In this document: piece after piece, positions 34,023 through 43,606 of the stretch
How the letters are laid out: each line of letters begins with the position of its first letter
How positions within the stretch are numbered: the stretch's first letter is position 1
Assembly (NCBI RefSeq): GCF_002563715.1
Contig: NZ_PDJJ01000001.1
Location: 3,100,001-3,164,000, forward strand
Source: Isoptericola jiangsuensis
GTDB lineage: Bacteria; Actinomycetota; Actinomycetes; Actinomycetales; Cellulomonadaceae
Length of the DNA: 64,000 nt
Direction of reading: 5' to 3'
Position numbers and translations under genes: made by a program
Notes under the pieces: model-generated
What the model was told of the DNA's origin: nothing
Databases searched by the model: none
What the model saw: the letters and a program-made list of their open reading frames with translations, nothing else

Positions 34023-37000
34023 TCAGGCGCGCCGGTGGCCGTAGCGGTGCCGGGTGCGGCTGACGGCCTGCTCCCGCAGGAACGTGAGCAGCTCGCGACG
34101 CCCCGCGGCGACGACCGGGTGGTCGAGGACGGCGACCTCGCCGAGCCGGCCGACGGCGGCGGCGCGCAGGCCGGGGGCGGTGCCGACGACACGGATCCGC
34201 CCCGTGACCTCGCCGGCCTCGACGGCGGCGGCGAACGCCTCGTGGGTCATGGCCGGCTCGTGGGGCACGCCCCAGCCGGCGTCGGAGTCGGGGACGACGA
34301 CGGCGCGCACCCCGGCCCGGTCGGCGGCGGCGAGCACGCGGCGCACCTCGACGGGCAGGGCGCCGTCGCCGACGCGCACGGTGACGTGCTCGACGGGCCG
34401 GTAGCGGAACGTGTTCTCCTCGACGTCGAGGCCGGACTCGTCGTGGCCGCGGGCGAACTCACGGGTCCAGGCGTCGTCGTCGGAGGTCCGCGCCCAGGCG
34501 AGCCAGCCCTCGGGGTCGCCGGCCCGGTCCGGGACGTCGCCGGCGTCGGACCACGCGCCGAGCTGGGCGACGTAGTTGGGGCCGCCCGCCTTGGCGCCGG
34601 GTCCGACGGCGGAGGCCTTCCAGCCGCCGAACGACTGTCGCTGCACGATCGCTCCCGTGATCTGTCGGTTGACGTAGGCGTTGCCGACCTCGACGGTGTC
34701 GAGCCAGGTCGCGACCTCGTCGGCGTCGAGGGAGTGGATGCCGCCGGTGAGCCCGAACGACACCTGGTTGGCGAGCGCGACGGCCTGCTCCAGGGTGTCG
34801 GCGCGCATGATGCCGAGGACGGGCCCGAACACCTCGGTGAGGTGGAAGAACGAGCCGGGCGCGACGCCGTCGCGCAGCCCGGGGGTCCACAGGCGGTCGG
34901 GGTCGAGGCCCGCGGCGGCGGCGACGTCGTCGAGGCGACGCGGCTCGACGAGCCACGTCTCCCCCGGCTCCAGCGTGGTGAGCGCGCGGTGCAGCTTGCC
35001 GGCGGCCGGCTCGGTGAGGGGACCCATCACGGTCGACAGCGACGTGGCCGGCCCGACGGCGAGCGAGCGCACCGAGTCGACGAGCTGGCGGCGGAACCGT
35101 TCGCCGGTCGTGGTGGTGGGGTCGCCGACGGGGCCGACGAGGATGACGAGGGACGCCGCGGAGCACTTCTGCCCGGCGTGCCCGAACGCGCTCCTGACGA
35201 GGTCGGCGACGGCGAGGTCGAGGTCGGCCGACGGGGTGACGATCAGCGCGTTCTTGCCGGAGGTCTCGGCGAGGACGGGTCGTCCGGGCCGCCAGCGGGC
35301 GAACATCTCGGCGGTCTCGATCGAGCCGGTGAGCACGACGCGGGCGACGTCCGGGTGGGTGACGAGGTGGCGGCCGAGGTCGCCGTCGGGGACGCGCACG
35401 TACTGGACGACGTCGTGGGCCACGTCGGCGGCCAGCCCGAGGGAGTCCGCGGCGGCGTCGAGGGCGTCCTGGACGGCGCCGACGGCGAGCTCGAAGCAGC
35501 GCGGCGTGGGCGGTGCGGGCTTGGCGAGCACGGTGGACCCGGCCGCGAGCGCCGCGAGGACGCCGCCGACGGGGATGGCGACCGGGAAGTTCCACGGCGG
35601 GGTGACCAGTGTGACGCCGTCGGGGTGGAACGTCGCGCCGTCGACGGTGTCGAGGGCCTCGGCGGCGGCGGCGTAGTAGTGCGCGAAGTCGACGGCCTCG
35701 GTGATCTCGGGGTCGGCCTCGGCGACGGTCTTGCCGGCCTCGTGGACGGCGGCGGCGACGAGCTCGCCGCGGCGGGCCTCCAGGCGGCGGGCGGCGTCGC
35801 GCAGGACGCGGGCGCGGTCGGCGGGGGCGACGGCGGCCCAGGCGGCCCCGACCTCGACGGCGCGGGCCACCGCGGTGTCGATCGTGGCGACGTCGGTCAC
35901 CTCGGGGGCCTGCACGGGCACGAAGCCGCTGTCCGGGCCGACGATCCGGGCGGCCCAGGCGCGGTGCTCGGCGACGGCGGGGTCGGTGTCGGCGGCGTTG
36001 CGGAACCCGACGGGGGCGCCGGGTCGGTCGGACGCCGCGGCGGGCTCCTGCGGCGTCCCGGGCGTGCCGTCGGCGGCGAACCGGGAGCGGCGCCGGGGCG
36101 CGACGTCCTGCGGGTCGTAGTCGACGCCGTGGGTGACGGACGCGCGGAACGCGACCTCCTGGCGGTCCATCGCGGTGCCGGACACACCCGGCACCTCCAC
36201 CGGCGGCGCGAACGAGGCGTGCAGGAAGTTCTGCACGGCGGCGTTCTCCTCGAGGCGACGCACGAGGTAGGAGATGGCGACGTCGAAGTCCTCGTCGCGC
36301 ACGACGGGGGTGTAGAGCACGACGCGGCCGCCGTCCTTGGACACCTCGCCCTTGACGAGGCGCGCCTCGAGGGGGGCCATGCCCTGGAGCATCTCGACGT
36401 CGAGGCCCTCGCTGACGCCGCGGGCCCGGCCCAGCAGCACGGCGAGCGCGACGTGGAACAGGTTGTGGGAGGCGACGCCGACGCGCACGGCGGCGGTGCG
36501 CTCGGGGGTGAGGTGGTGGTCGAGGAGACGCACGTAGTTGGCGTCCACCTCGGGCTTCGTCCCGTAGGGCGCGAGCGCCCAGTCGTGCAGCTCGGCCTCG
36601 ACGTGCTCCATGGCGAGGTTCGCGCCCTTGACGAGCCGGACCTTGACGCGGGCCCCGCCGGCCGCGACGCGCTGCTGCGCCCACGCGGTGAGCTCGTCGA
36701 GCGCGCCGAGGGCGTCCGGCAGGTAGGCCTGCAGGACGATGCCGGCCTCGAGGCCGCGCAGCTCGTCGCGGTCGAGGACGTCGCGGAACACGGCCGTGGT
36801 GAGGGCGAGGTCGCGGTACTCCTCCATGTCGAGGTTGAGGAACACGCCGTGGTCCCGGGCCGCGCGGTACAGCGGCAGCAGGCGCTCCACGACGCGCTCG
36901 CGCGAGCCGTCGAGGTCCCACGTGACGAGCTGGGCGGCGACGGACGACACCTTGACGGACACGTAGTCGACGTCGGGTCGGCGGACGAGCTCGAGCGTGC

Positions 37001-37547
37001 GCCGCAGGCGGGCGTCGGCCTCGTCGGCGCCGAGGACGGCCTCGCCGAGCAGGTTGACGTTGAGGGTGTAGCCCTCGGCGCGGGTCCGCGCGAGGTGCTT
37101 GCCGAGACCCGACCCGGCGTCGGCGACGAGGTGCCCGACGAGCTGGCGCAGGCGCACGCGCGCGGCGGGCACGACGACGGACGGCAGCGTGGGGGCGACG
37201 GCCGCGCCGACCTTGAACAGGGCGCGGTCGACGGGCGACAGGAACGACGCCGCACCGGCGTCGCGGCCGAGCCGGGCCAGCGCCTTCGCGGCCACGCGGA
37301 CGTCCTGGGGGCGGGCGACGTCGTCGACGAACCCGACGGCGAGCTCCAGGCCGGCGGGGTCCGCGACGAGCGCGCCGAGGCGCTCCGCGGTGGCACGGGT
37401 GCGCCGGTCGGCGCGGGTCGTGGTGGCGCCGGCCTCGTGGGCGGCGGCGATCCAGGAGTGGGCGAGGGCGACGGCGTCCTCGACCAGGGCGGCGGTCTCC
37501 GCGGCGCCCGGGGTGCTGGTGCTCCGCGCAGGGACAGAAGTGCTCAT
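34023..37547 (-). CDS. putA: bifunctional proline dehydrogenase / L-glutamate gamma-semialdehyde dehydrogenase
   Basis: Oxidises proline to P5C (FAD domain) and then to glutamate (NAD+ domain). 1174 residues from ATG 37547. The proline dehydrogenase barrel (about 80-460) contains VKVRLVKGANLAMEH and the conserved C-terminal Arg motif VASHNLFHVA. The aldehyde dehydrogenase domain (about 550-1030) has TSGKNALIV and the catalytic Cys795 in GHAGQKCSAAS. No ribbon-helix-helix DNA-binding domain, so it is not a self-repressing PutA. It diverges from glutamate dehydrogenase, which consumes its product. Confidence 0.93.
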   Translation of the reverse strand: MSTSVPARSTSTPGAAETAALVEDAVALAHSWIAAAHEAGATTTRADRRTRATAERLGALVADPAGLELAVGFVDDVARPQDVRVAAKALARLGRDAGAASFLSPVDRALFKVGAAVAPTLPSVVVPAARVRLRQLVGHLVADAGSGLGKHLARTRAEGYTLNVNLLGEAVLGADEADARLRRTLELVRRPDVDYVSVKVSSVAAQLVTWDLDGSRERVVERLLPLYRAARDHGVFLNLDMEEYRDLALTTAVFRDVLDRDELRGLEAGIVLQAYLPDALGALDELTAWAQQRVAAGGARVKVRLVKGANLAMEHVEAELHDWALAPYGTKPEVDANYVRLLDHHLTPERTAAVRVGVASHNLFHVALAVLLGRARGVSEGLDVEMLQGMAPLEARLVKGEVSKDGGRVVLYTPVVRDEDFDVAISYLVRRLEENAAVQNFLHASFAPPVEVPGVSGTAMDRQEVAFRASVTHGVDYDPQDVAPRRRSRFAADGTPGTPQEPAAASDRPGAPVGFRNAADTDPAVAEHRAWAARIVGPDSGFVPVQAPEVTDVATIDTAVARAVEVGAAWAAVAPADRARVLRDAARRLEARRGELVAAAVHEAGKTVAEADPEITEAVDFAHYYAAAAEALDTVDGATFHPDGVTLVTPPWNFPVAIPVGGVLAALAAGSTVLAKPAPPTPRCFELAVGAVQDALDAAADSLGLAADVAHDVVQYVRVPDGDLGRHLVTHPDVARVVLTGSIETAEMFARWRPGRPVLAETSGKNALIVTPSADLDLAVADLVRSAFGHAGQKCSAASLVILVGPVGDPTTTTGERFRRQLVDSVRSLAVGPATSLSTVMGPLTEPAAGKLHRALTTLEPGETWLVEPRRLDDVAAAAGLDPDRLWTPGLRDGVAPGSFFHLTEVFGPVLGIMRADTLEQAVALANQVSFGLTGGIHSLDADEVATWLDTVEVGNAYVNRQITGAIVQRQSFGGWKASAVGPGAKAGGPNYVAQLGAWSDAGDVPDRAGDPEGWLAWARTSDDDAWTREFARGHDESGLDVEENTFRYRPVEHVTVRVGDGALPVEVRRVLAAADRAGVRAVVVPDSDAGWGVPHEPAMTHEAFAAAVEAGEVTGRIRVVGTAPGLRAAAVGRLGEVAVLDHPVVAAGRRELLTFLREQAVSRTRHRYGHRRA

Positions 37548-37728
37548 GGCACCACTGTGCCCCCGTGGCGCCGAGGTCGTCTTGTACGGATCCGGCGGCG
37601 CGCGCGACCCTGGCTGCCAAGCCCGGCCCCGCCGGACGGGGGTACGTTCTTCCCTGGGGCCCGGAACGGGTCCCGTGACCGGCAGGGCCACCACCCTCGG
37701 CCGTGCCCCGACCTCCGAGGAGGACCCG
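37548..37728. promoter_or_regulatory. divergent promoter region putA / glutamate dehydrogenase
   Basis: 181 bases. On the + strand TACGTT at 37643-37648 is a possible -10, implying a leader of about 75 nt. AGGAGG at 37718-37723 is a strong RBS that fixes the TTG start of the dehydrogenase. On the minus strand TACAAG near 37585 is a weak -10 candidate for putA. No operator recognised. Confidence 0.35.
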
Positions 37729-39006
37729 TTGACGACGACGTCGACCCGCCCGGCCCCCGCGGCCGACGCCTCGCCCCTGGCGACGGCGCACCACCAGCTG
37801 GCGACGGCGGTCGCCCACCTGGGCTACGACGACGGGCTGCACCAGATGCTCGCGACCCCGCGTCGTGAGATGCACGTGGCGGTCCCCCTGCGCCGGGACG
37901 ACGGCTCCTCGGCGCTGTTCCACGGCTTCCGCGTGCAGCACAACGTGTCCCGCGGCCCCGGCAAGGGCGGCCTGCGCTACCACCCGAGCGTCGACATCGA
38001 CGAGGTGCGGGCGCTGGCCATGTGGATGTCCTGGAAGTGCGCGATCGTCGACCTGCCGTTCGGCGGCGCGAAGGGCGGCATCGGCATCGACCCGCGGGAG
38101 CACTCGACGGCGGAGCTGGAGCGGGTGACGCGCCGGTACACGTCCGAGCTCATGCCCGTCATCGGGCCCGAGACCGACATCATGGCGCCCGACATGGGCA
38201 CGGACGCCGGGACGATGGCGTGGATCATGGACACGTACTCCGTGAACCGCGGCTACACGATCCCCGCGGTGGTCACGGGCAAGCCGCTGACCGTCGGCGG
38301 GTCGCTGGGCCGTGGCACGGCGACCAGCGCGGGCATCGTGCACGTGACGGCGGCCGCGCTGAAGGAGGACGACGTCCCGCTGGACTCGGTGTCCGTCGCG
38401 ATCCAGGGCTTCGGCAAGGTGGGCGGGCACGCGGCGGCAATCTTCGCCGAGCGCGGCGCGAAGGTCGTCGCGGTGAGCGACCAGTACGGGGGCGTGCGCG
38501 CCGACGACGGCCTGGACGTGGCGCGGCTGTTCACGCACGTGGAGCGGACGGGGTCGGTCGTGGGGTTCGACGGCGCCGACCCGGTGTCGAACGAGGAGCT
38601 GCTGGGCCTGGACGTGGACGTGCTCGTGCCCGCCGCCGTGGAGGGCGTGCTCACGGCGACCACGGCGCACCACGTGCGCGCCCGCTGGGTCGTCGAGGGC
38701 GCCAACGGGCCCACGACGACGGCGGCGGACGAGATCCTGGCGGCCAAGGGCGTCACGGTGGTCCCCGACGTGCTCGCGAACGCCGGCGGCGTGGTCGTGT
38801 CGTACTTCGAGTGGGTCCAGGCGAACCAGGCGTACTGGTGGACGGAGCCGGAGATCGCCGAGAAGCTGGCCTGGCGGATGGCGTCCGCGTACGCGTCCGT
38901 GTCGGCGCTGGCGCGTCGGGACGAGCTGTCGCTGCGGGAGGCCGCGCTGATCATCGGCGTGCAGCGCACCGCCGAGGCGCACCAGATCCGCGGGCTGTAC
39001 CCCTGA
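37729..39006 (+). CDS. gdhA: glutamate dehydrogenase (Glu/Leu/Phe/Val family)
   Basis: Interconverts glutamate and 2-oxoglutarate plus ammonia. 425 residues from TTG 37729, five bases after AGGAGG. The substrate site is visible in GPGKGGLRYHP and the catalytic Lys region PFGGAKGGI; the Rossmann motif is IQGFGKVGGHAA and the C-terminal half has VEGANGPTT. Placed divergently from putA, it would complete proline breakdown to the TCA cycle. Cofactor preference cannot be told from the motifs alone. Confidence 0.92.
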   Translation: MTTTSTRPAPAADASPLATAHHQLATAVAHLGYDDGLHQMLATPRREMHVAVPLRRDDGSSALFHGFRVQHNVSRGPGKGGLRYHPSVDIDEVRALAMWMSWKCAIVDLPFGGAKGGIGIDPREHSTAELERVTRRYTSELMPVIGPETDIMAPDMGTDAGTMAWIMDTYSVNRGYTIPAVVTGKPLTVGGSLGRGTATSAGIVHVTAAALKEDDVPLDSVSVAIQGFGKVGGHAAAIFAERGAKVVAVSDQYGGVRADDGLDVARLFTHVERTGSVVGFDGADPVSNEELLGLDVDVLVPAAVEGVLTATTAHHVRARWVVEGANGPTTTAADEILAAKGVTVVPDVLANAGGVVVSYFEWVQANQAYWWTEPEIAEKLAWRMASAYASVSALARRDELSLREAALIIGVQRTAEAHQIRGLYP

Positions 39007-39029
39007 CGGGCGCGCCGGTCCGGCACCCG

Positions 39030-39971
39030 GTGGCGGCCGGCGCGCCGTCACCGGGCCTGGTGGCGCGCCTGCGGGCCGCGGGCTGCGTGTTCGCGGAGGA
39101 CGAGGCCGTGCTGCTGGAGGACGCCGCCCGGCCGGGCGGCGGTTCTCCCGGCCCGGACGCCGCGCTGCTGGAGCCGCTGGTCGCGCGCCGGGTGGCCGGC
39201 GAGCCGCTGGAGCACGTGCTCGGCTGGGCGGAGCTCGCCGGGCGCCGCTGGTCCGTGGGGCCGGGCGTGTTCGTGCCGCGCCGCCGCAGCGAGCTGCTCG
39301 TGGAGGTCGGGGCGGGGCTCCTGCCCGGCCCGGACGACGTCGGGGCGACGGGACCGCCGGTGGTGCTGGACCTGTGCTGCGGCTGCGGCGCGGTCGGCGG
39401 GGCCGTGCTGCTCGCCGCGCGGGACCGCGGGGTCGCCGTCGAGCTGCACGCCAGCGACCTCGATCCCGCGGCCACCGCGCACGCGGTGCGCAACCTGGGT
39501 CCGCTGGGCGCCGCGGTGCACACCGGCGACCTGTTCGCCCCGGTCCCGGCGACGCTGCGCGGTCGCGTCGACCTGCTGCTGTGCCACGCCCCGTACGTGC
39601 CGACCGGCACCCTGCCCACGCTGCCGCCGGAGGCCCGAGAGCACGAGCCGGTCGCGGCGCTCGACGGCGGCGGTGACGGGCTGGACGTCGTGCGCCGCGT
39701 GGCCGCCGTCGCGGGCGGATGGCTGGCGCCGGGCGGTGCCCTGCTGGTCGAGGTCGGCGAGGGTCAGGTCGAGGTCGCGACGGACGTCCTGCGGGGCGCC
39801 GGGCTGCGGGTCGCGGTGGTCCACGGCGACCCCGGGGACGACCCGTGGGACGACCTCGGCGCGGCTCCCGGACCGCCTGCCGGGCGGGCACCCGCCGACG
39901 GCACGGCGCCCGGTCACCGCGTGCCGGGCGGCCTCGTCCTCGTGGGGACGGCGCCGACGACCCGCCCCTGA
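39030..39971 (+). CDS. PrmC/HemK-like protein-glutamine methyltransferase homologue
   Basis: SAM-dependent methyltransferase related to the release-factor methylase PrmC. 313 residues from GTG 39030 (GTG 39060 is possible). The N-terminal helical domain ends near RRVAGEPLEHVLGWAEL, and motif I is VLDLCCGCGAVGG. The catalytic NPPY-type motif reads CHAPYVP: the usual Asn (NAPYVP in the closest subfamily) is His186. The C-terminal DGGGDGLDVVRR is typical. This Asn holds the glutamine amide in PrmC, so either the substrate differs or activity is lost. It follows gdhA by 23 nt. Confidence 0.82.
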   Translation: MAAGAPSPGLVARLRAAGCVFAEDEAVLLEDAARPGGGSPGPDAALLEPLVARRVAGEPLEHVLGWAELAGRRWSVGPGVFVPRRRSELLVEVGAGLLPGPDDVGATGPPVVLDLCCGCGAVGGAVLLAARDRGVAVELHASDLDPAATAHAVRNLGPLGAAVHTGDLFAPVPATLRGRVDLLLCHAPYVPTGTLPTLPPEAREHEPVAALDGGGDGLDVVRRVAAVAGGWLAPGGALLVEVGEGQVEVATDVLRGAGLRVAVVHGDPGDDPWDDLGAAPGPPAGRAPADGTAPGHRVPGGLVLVGTAPTTRP

Positions 39972-39975
39972 GGGC

Positions 39976-40806
39976 TCAGCGACGCCGGCGCGCCAGGACG
40001 ACGAGCGCCACGGGCACGAGGGCCGCGACGGCGGCGGCCACGGTCGCGGCGGTCGCGACGGTCGCGTCGACGAGCGGCCCCTGCGTGCGGGCGACGGCGA
40101 TCCACGCCAGCCCCCACCCGGCGGCGAGGCCGGTGGCCACGGCGACGACGGGTCGCCGCACGGCGCGGACGGCGACGGCGACGACGATCGCCGCGCCCGC
40201 GAGCACGAGGACGGCGCCCCAGGCGGACGCGCCCAGGCCCAGGTCACCCACGGCGGCGGCGGACAGCGCCGCGGTGACGTTCGCGAGGGTGGCGACGCAC
40301 ACCCAGCCGAGGTAGAGGCCGGTGGTGGCCTCGGCGACGACGCCGTCGAGGGTCCGGGTGCGCGGGAGCCGCACGTACCGGACGAGCAGGACGCCCAGCA
40401 CGACGAGCAGCGCGGCGATGACGACCACGCTCCCCCACAGCCACCCGGCCTGCACGACGGCGATCCACAGGGCGTTGAGCGCCATGGACGCCAGCACCCA
40501 CCAGGCGGTGGCCCGCCAGCGCGGGTCGGCGGCACGTCCGGGCAGGGCCTGGACGACGGCGGTGACGACGAGCCCGAGGTAGATGACGGACCAGATGCGG
40601 AACGCCGGGGTGCCGGGGGCGACGACGGTGGCCTCGGCGGACAGCGCGCCGCCCGCGGCGTCCTGGATCGGCTGCCCGCCGAAGGCGCCGGAGCCGACCG
40701 CCGCCGCGGCGACGGCGACGAGCGCCCCGACGAGCACCACCGCCTGGCGGACGCGGTCGGCGGCGGTGGGTCCGGTGGTCGTGGTGGTGCCGGTGGGTGC
40801 GGTCAT
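39976..40806 (-). CDS. TspO/MBR-related tryptophan-rich membrane protein
   Basis: 276 residues with about eight hydrophobic segments, longer than the classical five-helix TspO. FRIWSVIYLGLVV and the ALNALWIAVVQAGWLWGSV segment resemble TspO/MBR family signatures that bind porphyrins, while a C-terminal set of helices is extra. Location next to hemQ and ferrochelatase fits a porphyrin-related role, but that is inference. ATG 40806 has a CATGCT box 6 nt upstream (weak leaderless promoter). Confidence 0.7.
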   Translation of the reverse strand: MTAPTGTTTTTGPTAADRVRQAVVLVGALVAVAAAAVGSGAFGGQPIQDAAGGALSAEATVVAPGTPAFRIWSVIYLGLVVTAVVQALPGRAADPRWRATAWWVLASMALNALWIAVVQAGWLWGSVVVIAALLVVLGVLLVRYVRLPRTRTLDGVVAEATTGLYLGWVCVATLANVTAALSAAAVGDLGLGASAWGAVLVLAGAAIVVAVAVRAVRRPVVAVATGLAAGWGLAWIAVARTQGPLVDATVATAATVAAAVAALVPVALVVLARRRR

Positions 40807-40865
40807 CCACCCAGCATGGCAAAGGTCAGCATGCTGAGCATCTCGGGCGGCGAGCCGCCCGCCCC

Positions 40866-41624
40866 TCAGTCCTGCGGCTGCGCGTCCACCCACGCCGCGA
40901 GCGTCGTGCGCGGACCGGTGTAGAACGGGATCTCCTCGCGGACGTGGCGCCGCGCCTCGGTGGCCCGCAGGTCGCGCATGAGGTCGACGATGCGGTGCAG
41001 CTCCGAGGCCTCGAAGGCCAGGAGCCACTCGTAGTCCCCGAGGGCGAACGCCGACACCGTGTTCGCGCGCACGTCCTTGTACCCCGCGGCGGCCGTGCCG
41101 TGGTCGCGCAGCATCGTGCGGCGCTCGTCCTCGGGGAGCAGGTACCAGTCGTACGACCGGACGAACGGGTACACGCACAGGTACTCGCGCGGCTCCTCGC
41201 CCGCGAGGAACGCGGGCACGTGACCGCGGTTGAACTCCGCCGGACGGTGGAGCGCCGCCACCGACCACACCGGCTCCAGGCCGCGTCCCAGCGCCGAGGC
41301 GAGCAGCCGGCGGTAGGCGCCCTGCACCGCCTCGATGCTCGGGCCGTGCGTCCAGAGCATGAGGTCCGCGTCCGCGCGCAGGCCGCCCACGTCGTACCAG
41401 CCGCGCACGACGACGTCGCCCTCGGTGGCGGCGGCGTCACGCTCGGTCGCGCCGCCCCAGACGGCGTCCTCCGCCTCGGCGACGAGCGCGGCCCGCTCGG
41501 CGGCGTCCGCCGGCACGGACTCCGACAGCGCGAACACCGACCACATCGTGTAGCGGATGCCCTCGTTGATCGCCGTGGTGTCGACGTCGTGGCCCGTGTC
41601 GCCGTGGACGTGGGTGTCGGTCAT
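40866..41624 (-). CDS. hemQ: coproheme decarboxylase HemQ
   Basis: Last enzyme of the coproporphyrin-dependent heme pathway; decarboxylates coproheme to heme b using peroxide. 252 residues, chlorite-dismutase-like. [12 protein letters not shown], the distal-side [13 protein letters not shown] with its catalytic Tyr, and MLRDHG are typical of actinobacterial HemQ. A His-rich N-terminus (HVHGDTGHD) is noticeable. It follows ferrochelatase by 43 nt in one operon, matching substrate flow. Confidence 0.95.
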   Translation of the reverse strand: MTDTHVHGDTGHDVDTTAINEGIRYTMWSVFALSESVPADAAERAALVAEAEDAVWGGATERDAAATEGDVVVRGWYDVGGLRADADLMLWTHGPSIEAVQGAYRRLLASALGRGLEPVWSVAALHRPAEFNRGHVPAFLAGEEPREYLCVYPFVRSYDWYLLPEDERRTMLRDHGTAAAGYKDVRANTVSAFALGDYEWLLAFEASELHRIVDLMRDLRATEARRHVREEIPFYTGPRTTLAAWVDAQPQD

Positions 41625-41667
41625 GCGGAGGTCTCCTCGGAGGTGGGTCGGGCGGGCGGGGGTGCGC

Positions 41668-42813
41668 TCAGACGGTCAGGCCGGAGCCGCACAGCGCGGG
41701 GACGCCGCTGGGCTCCCCGTCGCGGCGCAGGCAGCAGCCGGGCGCGCACACCGAGCGGTACGCGGGCAGGTCGCCCACGGTCTCCTCGGCGACGTCCTCG
41801 CCGCGGGCGATCGCGGCGCGCTCCAGCAGCAGGTCCACCAGGGCCCGCACGAACGGCTCGCGGGTGCCGACGGTCCCTGCGCGCACCGCCGTCATGCCGA
41901 GCTCGGCGGCCGTGGCCATCGCCTCGGTGTCGAGGTCGTAGGCGACCTCCATGTGGTCGGACACGAACCCGATGGGCGCCATGACGACGTCCGTGACGCC
42001 CTCGCCGGCGAGCGCCTCGAGGTGGTCGTTGACGTCCGGCTCGAGCCACGGCTGGCTGGGCGGGCCGGAGCGGGAGCAGTAGGCGAGGTCCCACGCGACG
42101 TCGTGCCCGAGCCGCTCGGCGAGGCCGGCGACCACGGTGCGCGCGACGTCGAGGTGCTGCGCGGAGTAGGTGGCGTGCGACAGGCGTGACGCGGCCTCCA
42201 TCGTGTCGGGGATGGAGTGGGTGACGAAGACCAGACGCGCGGCGCGGGGGTCGCCACCCTTCGCGACGAGCTCCGCGAAACCGTCGGCGACGGCGTCGAG
42301 GTTGGCCTGCACGAAGCCCGGGTGGTTGAAGTACGAGCGGATCTTGTCGAACTGCACGCCGGTCGAGCCGTCGGCGTCGAGCTGGCCGCGCTTCTCGAGC
42401 ACGACGGCCAGGTCCTCGCGGTACTGGCGGCAGCCGGAGTACGACGAGTAGGCGGAGGTGACGAGGGCGACCGCGCGCTGCGCGCCCAGCCGTTCGAGCT
42501 CGTCGATCGCGTCGGTGGTGTACGGCTCCCAGTTGCGGTTGCCCCACACGACGGGCAGGTCGAGGCCGCGTCGGGCGAGCTCGGCCTCGAGCGCGGCCTT
42601 CAGCGCGAGGTTCTGCTCGTTGATGGGGCTCTTGCCGCCGAAGCCGTAGTAGTGCTCGCCGACCTCCTCCAGCCGGGAGTCCGGGATGCCCTTGCCGACC
42701 GTCACGTTCCGCAGGAACGGGACGACGTCCTCGGGCTTGTTCGGGCCGCCGAAGGAGTAGAGCAGCAGCGCGTCGTACGGGGCAACGTCGAGTGACCGGG
42801 GGGTCGCAGGCAT
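41668..42813 (-). CDS. cpfC: coproporphyrin III ferrochelatase
   Basis: Inserts iron into coproporphyrin III, upstream of HemQ. 381 residues from ATG 42813 (ATGs 9 and 12 nt upstream are also in frame). [32 protein letters not shown] and the metal-site VFVTHSIPD are present. Cysteines in [13 protein letters not shown] and the C-terminal SVCAPGCC plus a final Cys fit the four-Cys [2Fe-2S] cluster known from actinobacterial ferrochelatases. Formerly called hemH. Confidence 0.94.
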   Translation of the reverse strand: MPATPRSLDVAPYDALLLYSFGGPNKPEDVVPFLRNVTVGKGIPDSRLEEVGEHYYGFGGKSPINEQNLALKAALEAELARRGLDLPVVWGNRNWEPYTTDAIDELERLGAQRAVALVTSAYSSYSGCRQYREDLAVVLEKRGQLDADGSTGVQFDKIRSYFNHPGFVQANLDAVADGFAELVAKGGDPRAARLVFVTHSIPDTMEAASRLSHATYSAQHLDVARTVVAGLAERLGHDVAWDLAYCSRSGPPSQPWLEPDVNDHLEALAGEGVTDVVMAPIGFVSDHMEVAYDLDTEAMATAAELGMTAVRAGTVGTREPFVRALVDLLLERAAIARGEDVAEETVGDLPAYRSVCAPGCCLRRDGEPSGVPALCGSGLTV

Positions 42814-42918
42814 GGGACCCATCATCCACCCGACCACCGGGAGCCCACGACCGATGGACCCCCGGACCGACGTGACATTGAAAGCACGGCCCGTCAGAAC
42901 CTCTGGAACGGAACCCGC

Positions 42919-42945
42919 TGTCACACCGGCGGGCCGGGCGGTGTC
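42919..42945 (+). promoter_or_regulatory. ECF41-type promoter
   Basis: TGTCACA (42919-42925), 16-nt spacer, TGTC (42942-42945). ECF41 sigma factors recognise TGTCACA with CGTC at -10, so this is a one-mismatch match placed about 34 nt before the decarboxylase start. It makes the pair self-activating. Confidence 0.65.
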
Positions 42946-42978
42946 TCCATGTCGACCGCACCGACGGACGGAGGAACC

Positions 42979-43602
42979 ATGAGCACCACCCCGAGCATCG
43001 TCCCCAGCCCGCTCCCGACCGGGACGCCCCGCGTCCCCGCCGCGGAGATCACCGGCCTGCAGGGCGCGCTGACGAAGTCCCTGAGCCGCCGCATGCTGGG
43101 CAAGGTGCCCGACTCCCTCGGCGTCATGTGGCACCACCGGCGCGTGCTGCGCGACCTCATGGGCGTCGGGCGCAAGGCGGAGCGCTGGGACCGGCTGGAC
43201 CCGAGCCTGGCGACGTTCGCGAACATGGCGGCCGCCGCCGCGGTCGGGTGCGGCTTCTGCCTCGACCTGCACTACTTCCTGTCGCACGACCGCGGGCTGG
43301 ACGAGCGCCGCGCCCGGGAGGTGCCCCGCTGGCGCGAGTCCGACGTCTTCACGCCGACCGAGCGCCGCGTCATGGAGTACGCGGAGGGCATGTGCCGCAC
43401 CCCCGTCGAGGTCTCCGACGAGCTCGCGGCGGCGCTCCTCGACGACCTGGGCCCGGCGGGTCTCGTGGAGCTCTCGGCGCGCGTCGGCATCATGAACGCG
43501 ACCGCGCGGTCCAACATCGCCCTCGGCATCCGCTCGCAGGAGTTCGCGGACGCCTGCGGTCTGCCCCCGCTCGCGGCACCCGCCCGCCCCGCGGCACGGT
43601 GA
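42979..43602 (+). CDS. carboxymuconolactone decarboxylase/AhpD-like protein (COE partner)
   Basis: 207-residue helical protein of the AhpD-like fold, with the redox CxxC at C91-C94 (GCGFC) followed by a conserved His (LDLHY). Such COE proteins (carboxymuconolactone decarboxylase, oxidoreductase or epimerase) are the standard targets and neighbours of ECF41 sigma factors. ATG 42979 is chosen because GGAGG lies 4 nt upstream; an in-frame ATG 30 nt earlier overlaps the promoter. The sigma gene begins 4 nt after its stop. Substrate unknown. Confidence 0.88.
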   Translation: MSTTPSIVPSPLPTGTPRVPAAEITGLQGALTKSLSRRMLGKVPDSLGVMWHHRRVLRDLMGVGRKAERWDRLDPSLATFANMAAAAAVGCGFCLDLHYFLSHDRGLDERRAREVPRWRESDVFTPTERRVMEYAEGMCRTPVEVSDELAAALLDDLGPAGLVELSARVGIMNATARSNIALGIRSQEFADACGLPPLAAPARPAAR

Positions 43603-43606
43603 GCAC

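Noticed and set aside
34035-37868. Plus-strand open frame of about 1,280 codons antisense to putA
   Set aside because: Gly/Val/Asp-rich shadow; PutA on the minus strand has both catalytic domains complete.
34459-39891. Minus-strand open frame of about 1,800 codons over putA, gdhA and the PrmC-like gene
   Set aside because: Runs in a different frame from putA and antisense to gdhA; sequence is Arg/Pro-rich and carries no motif.
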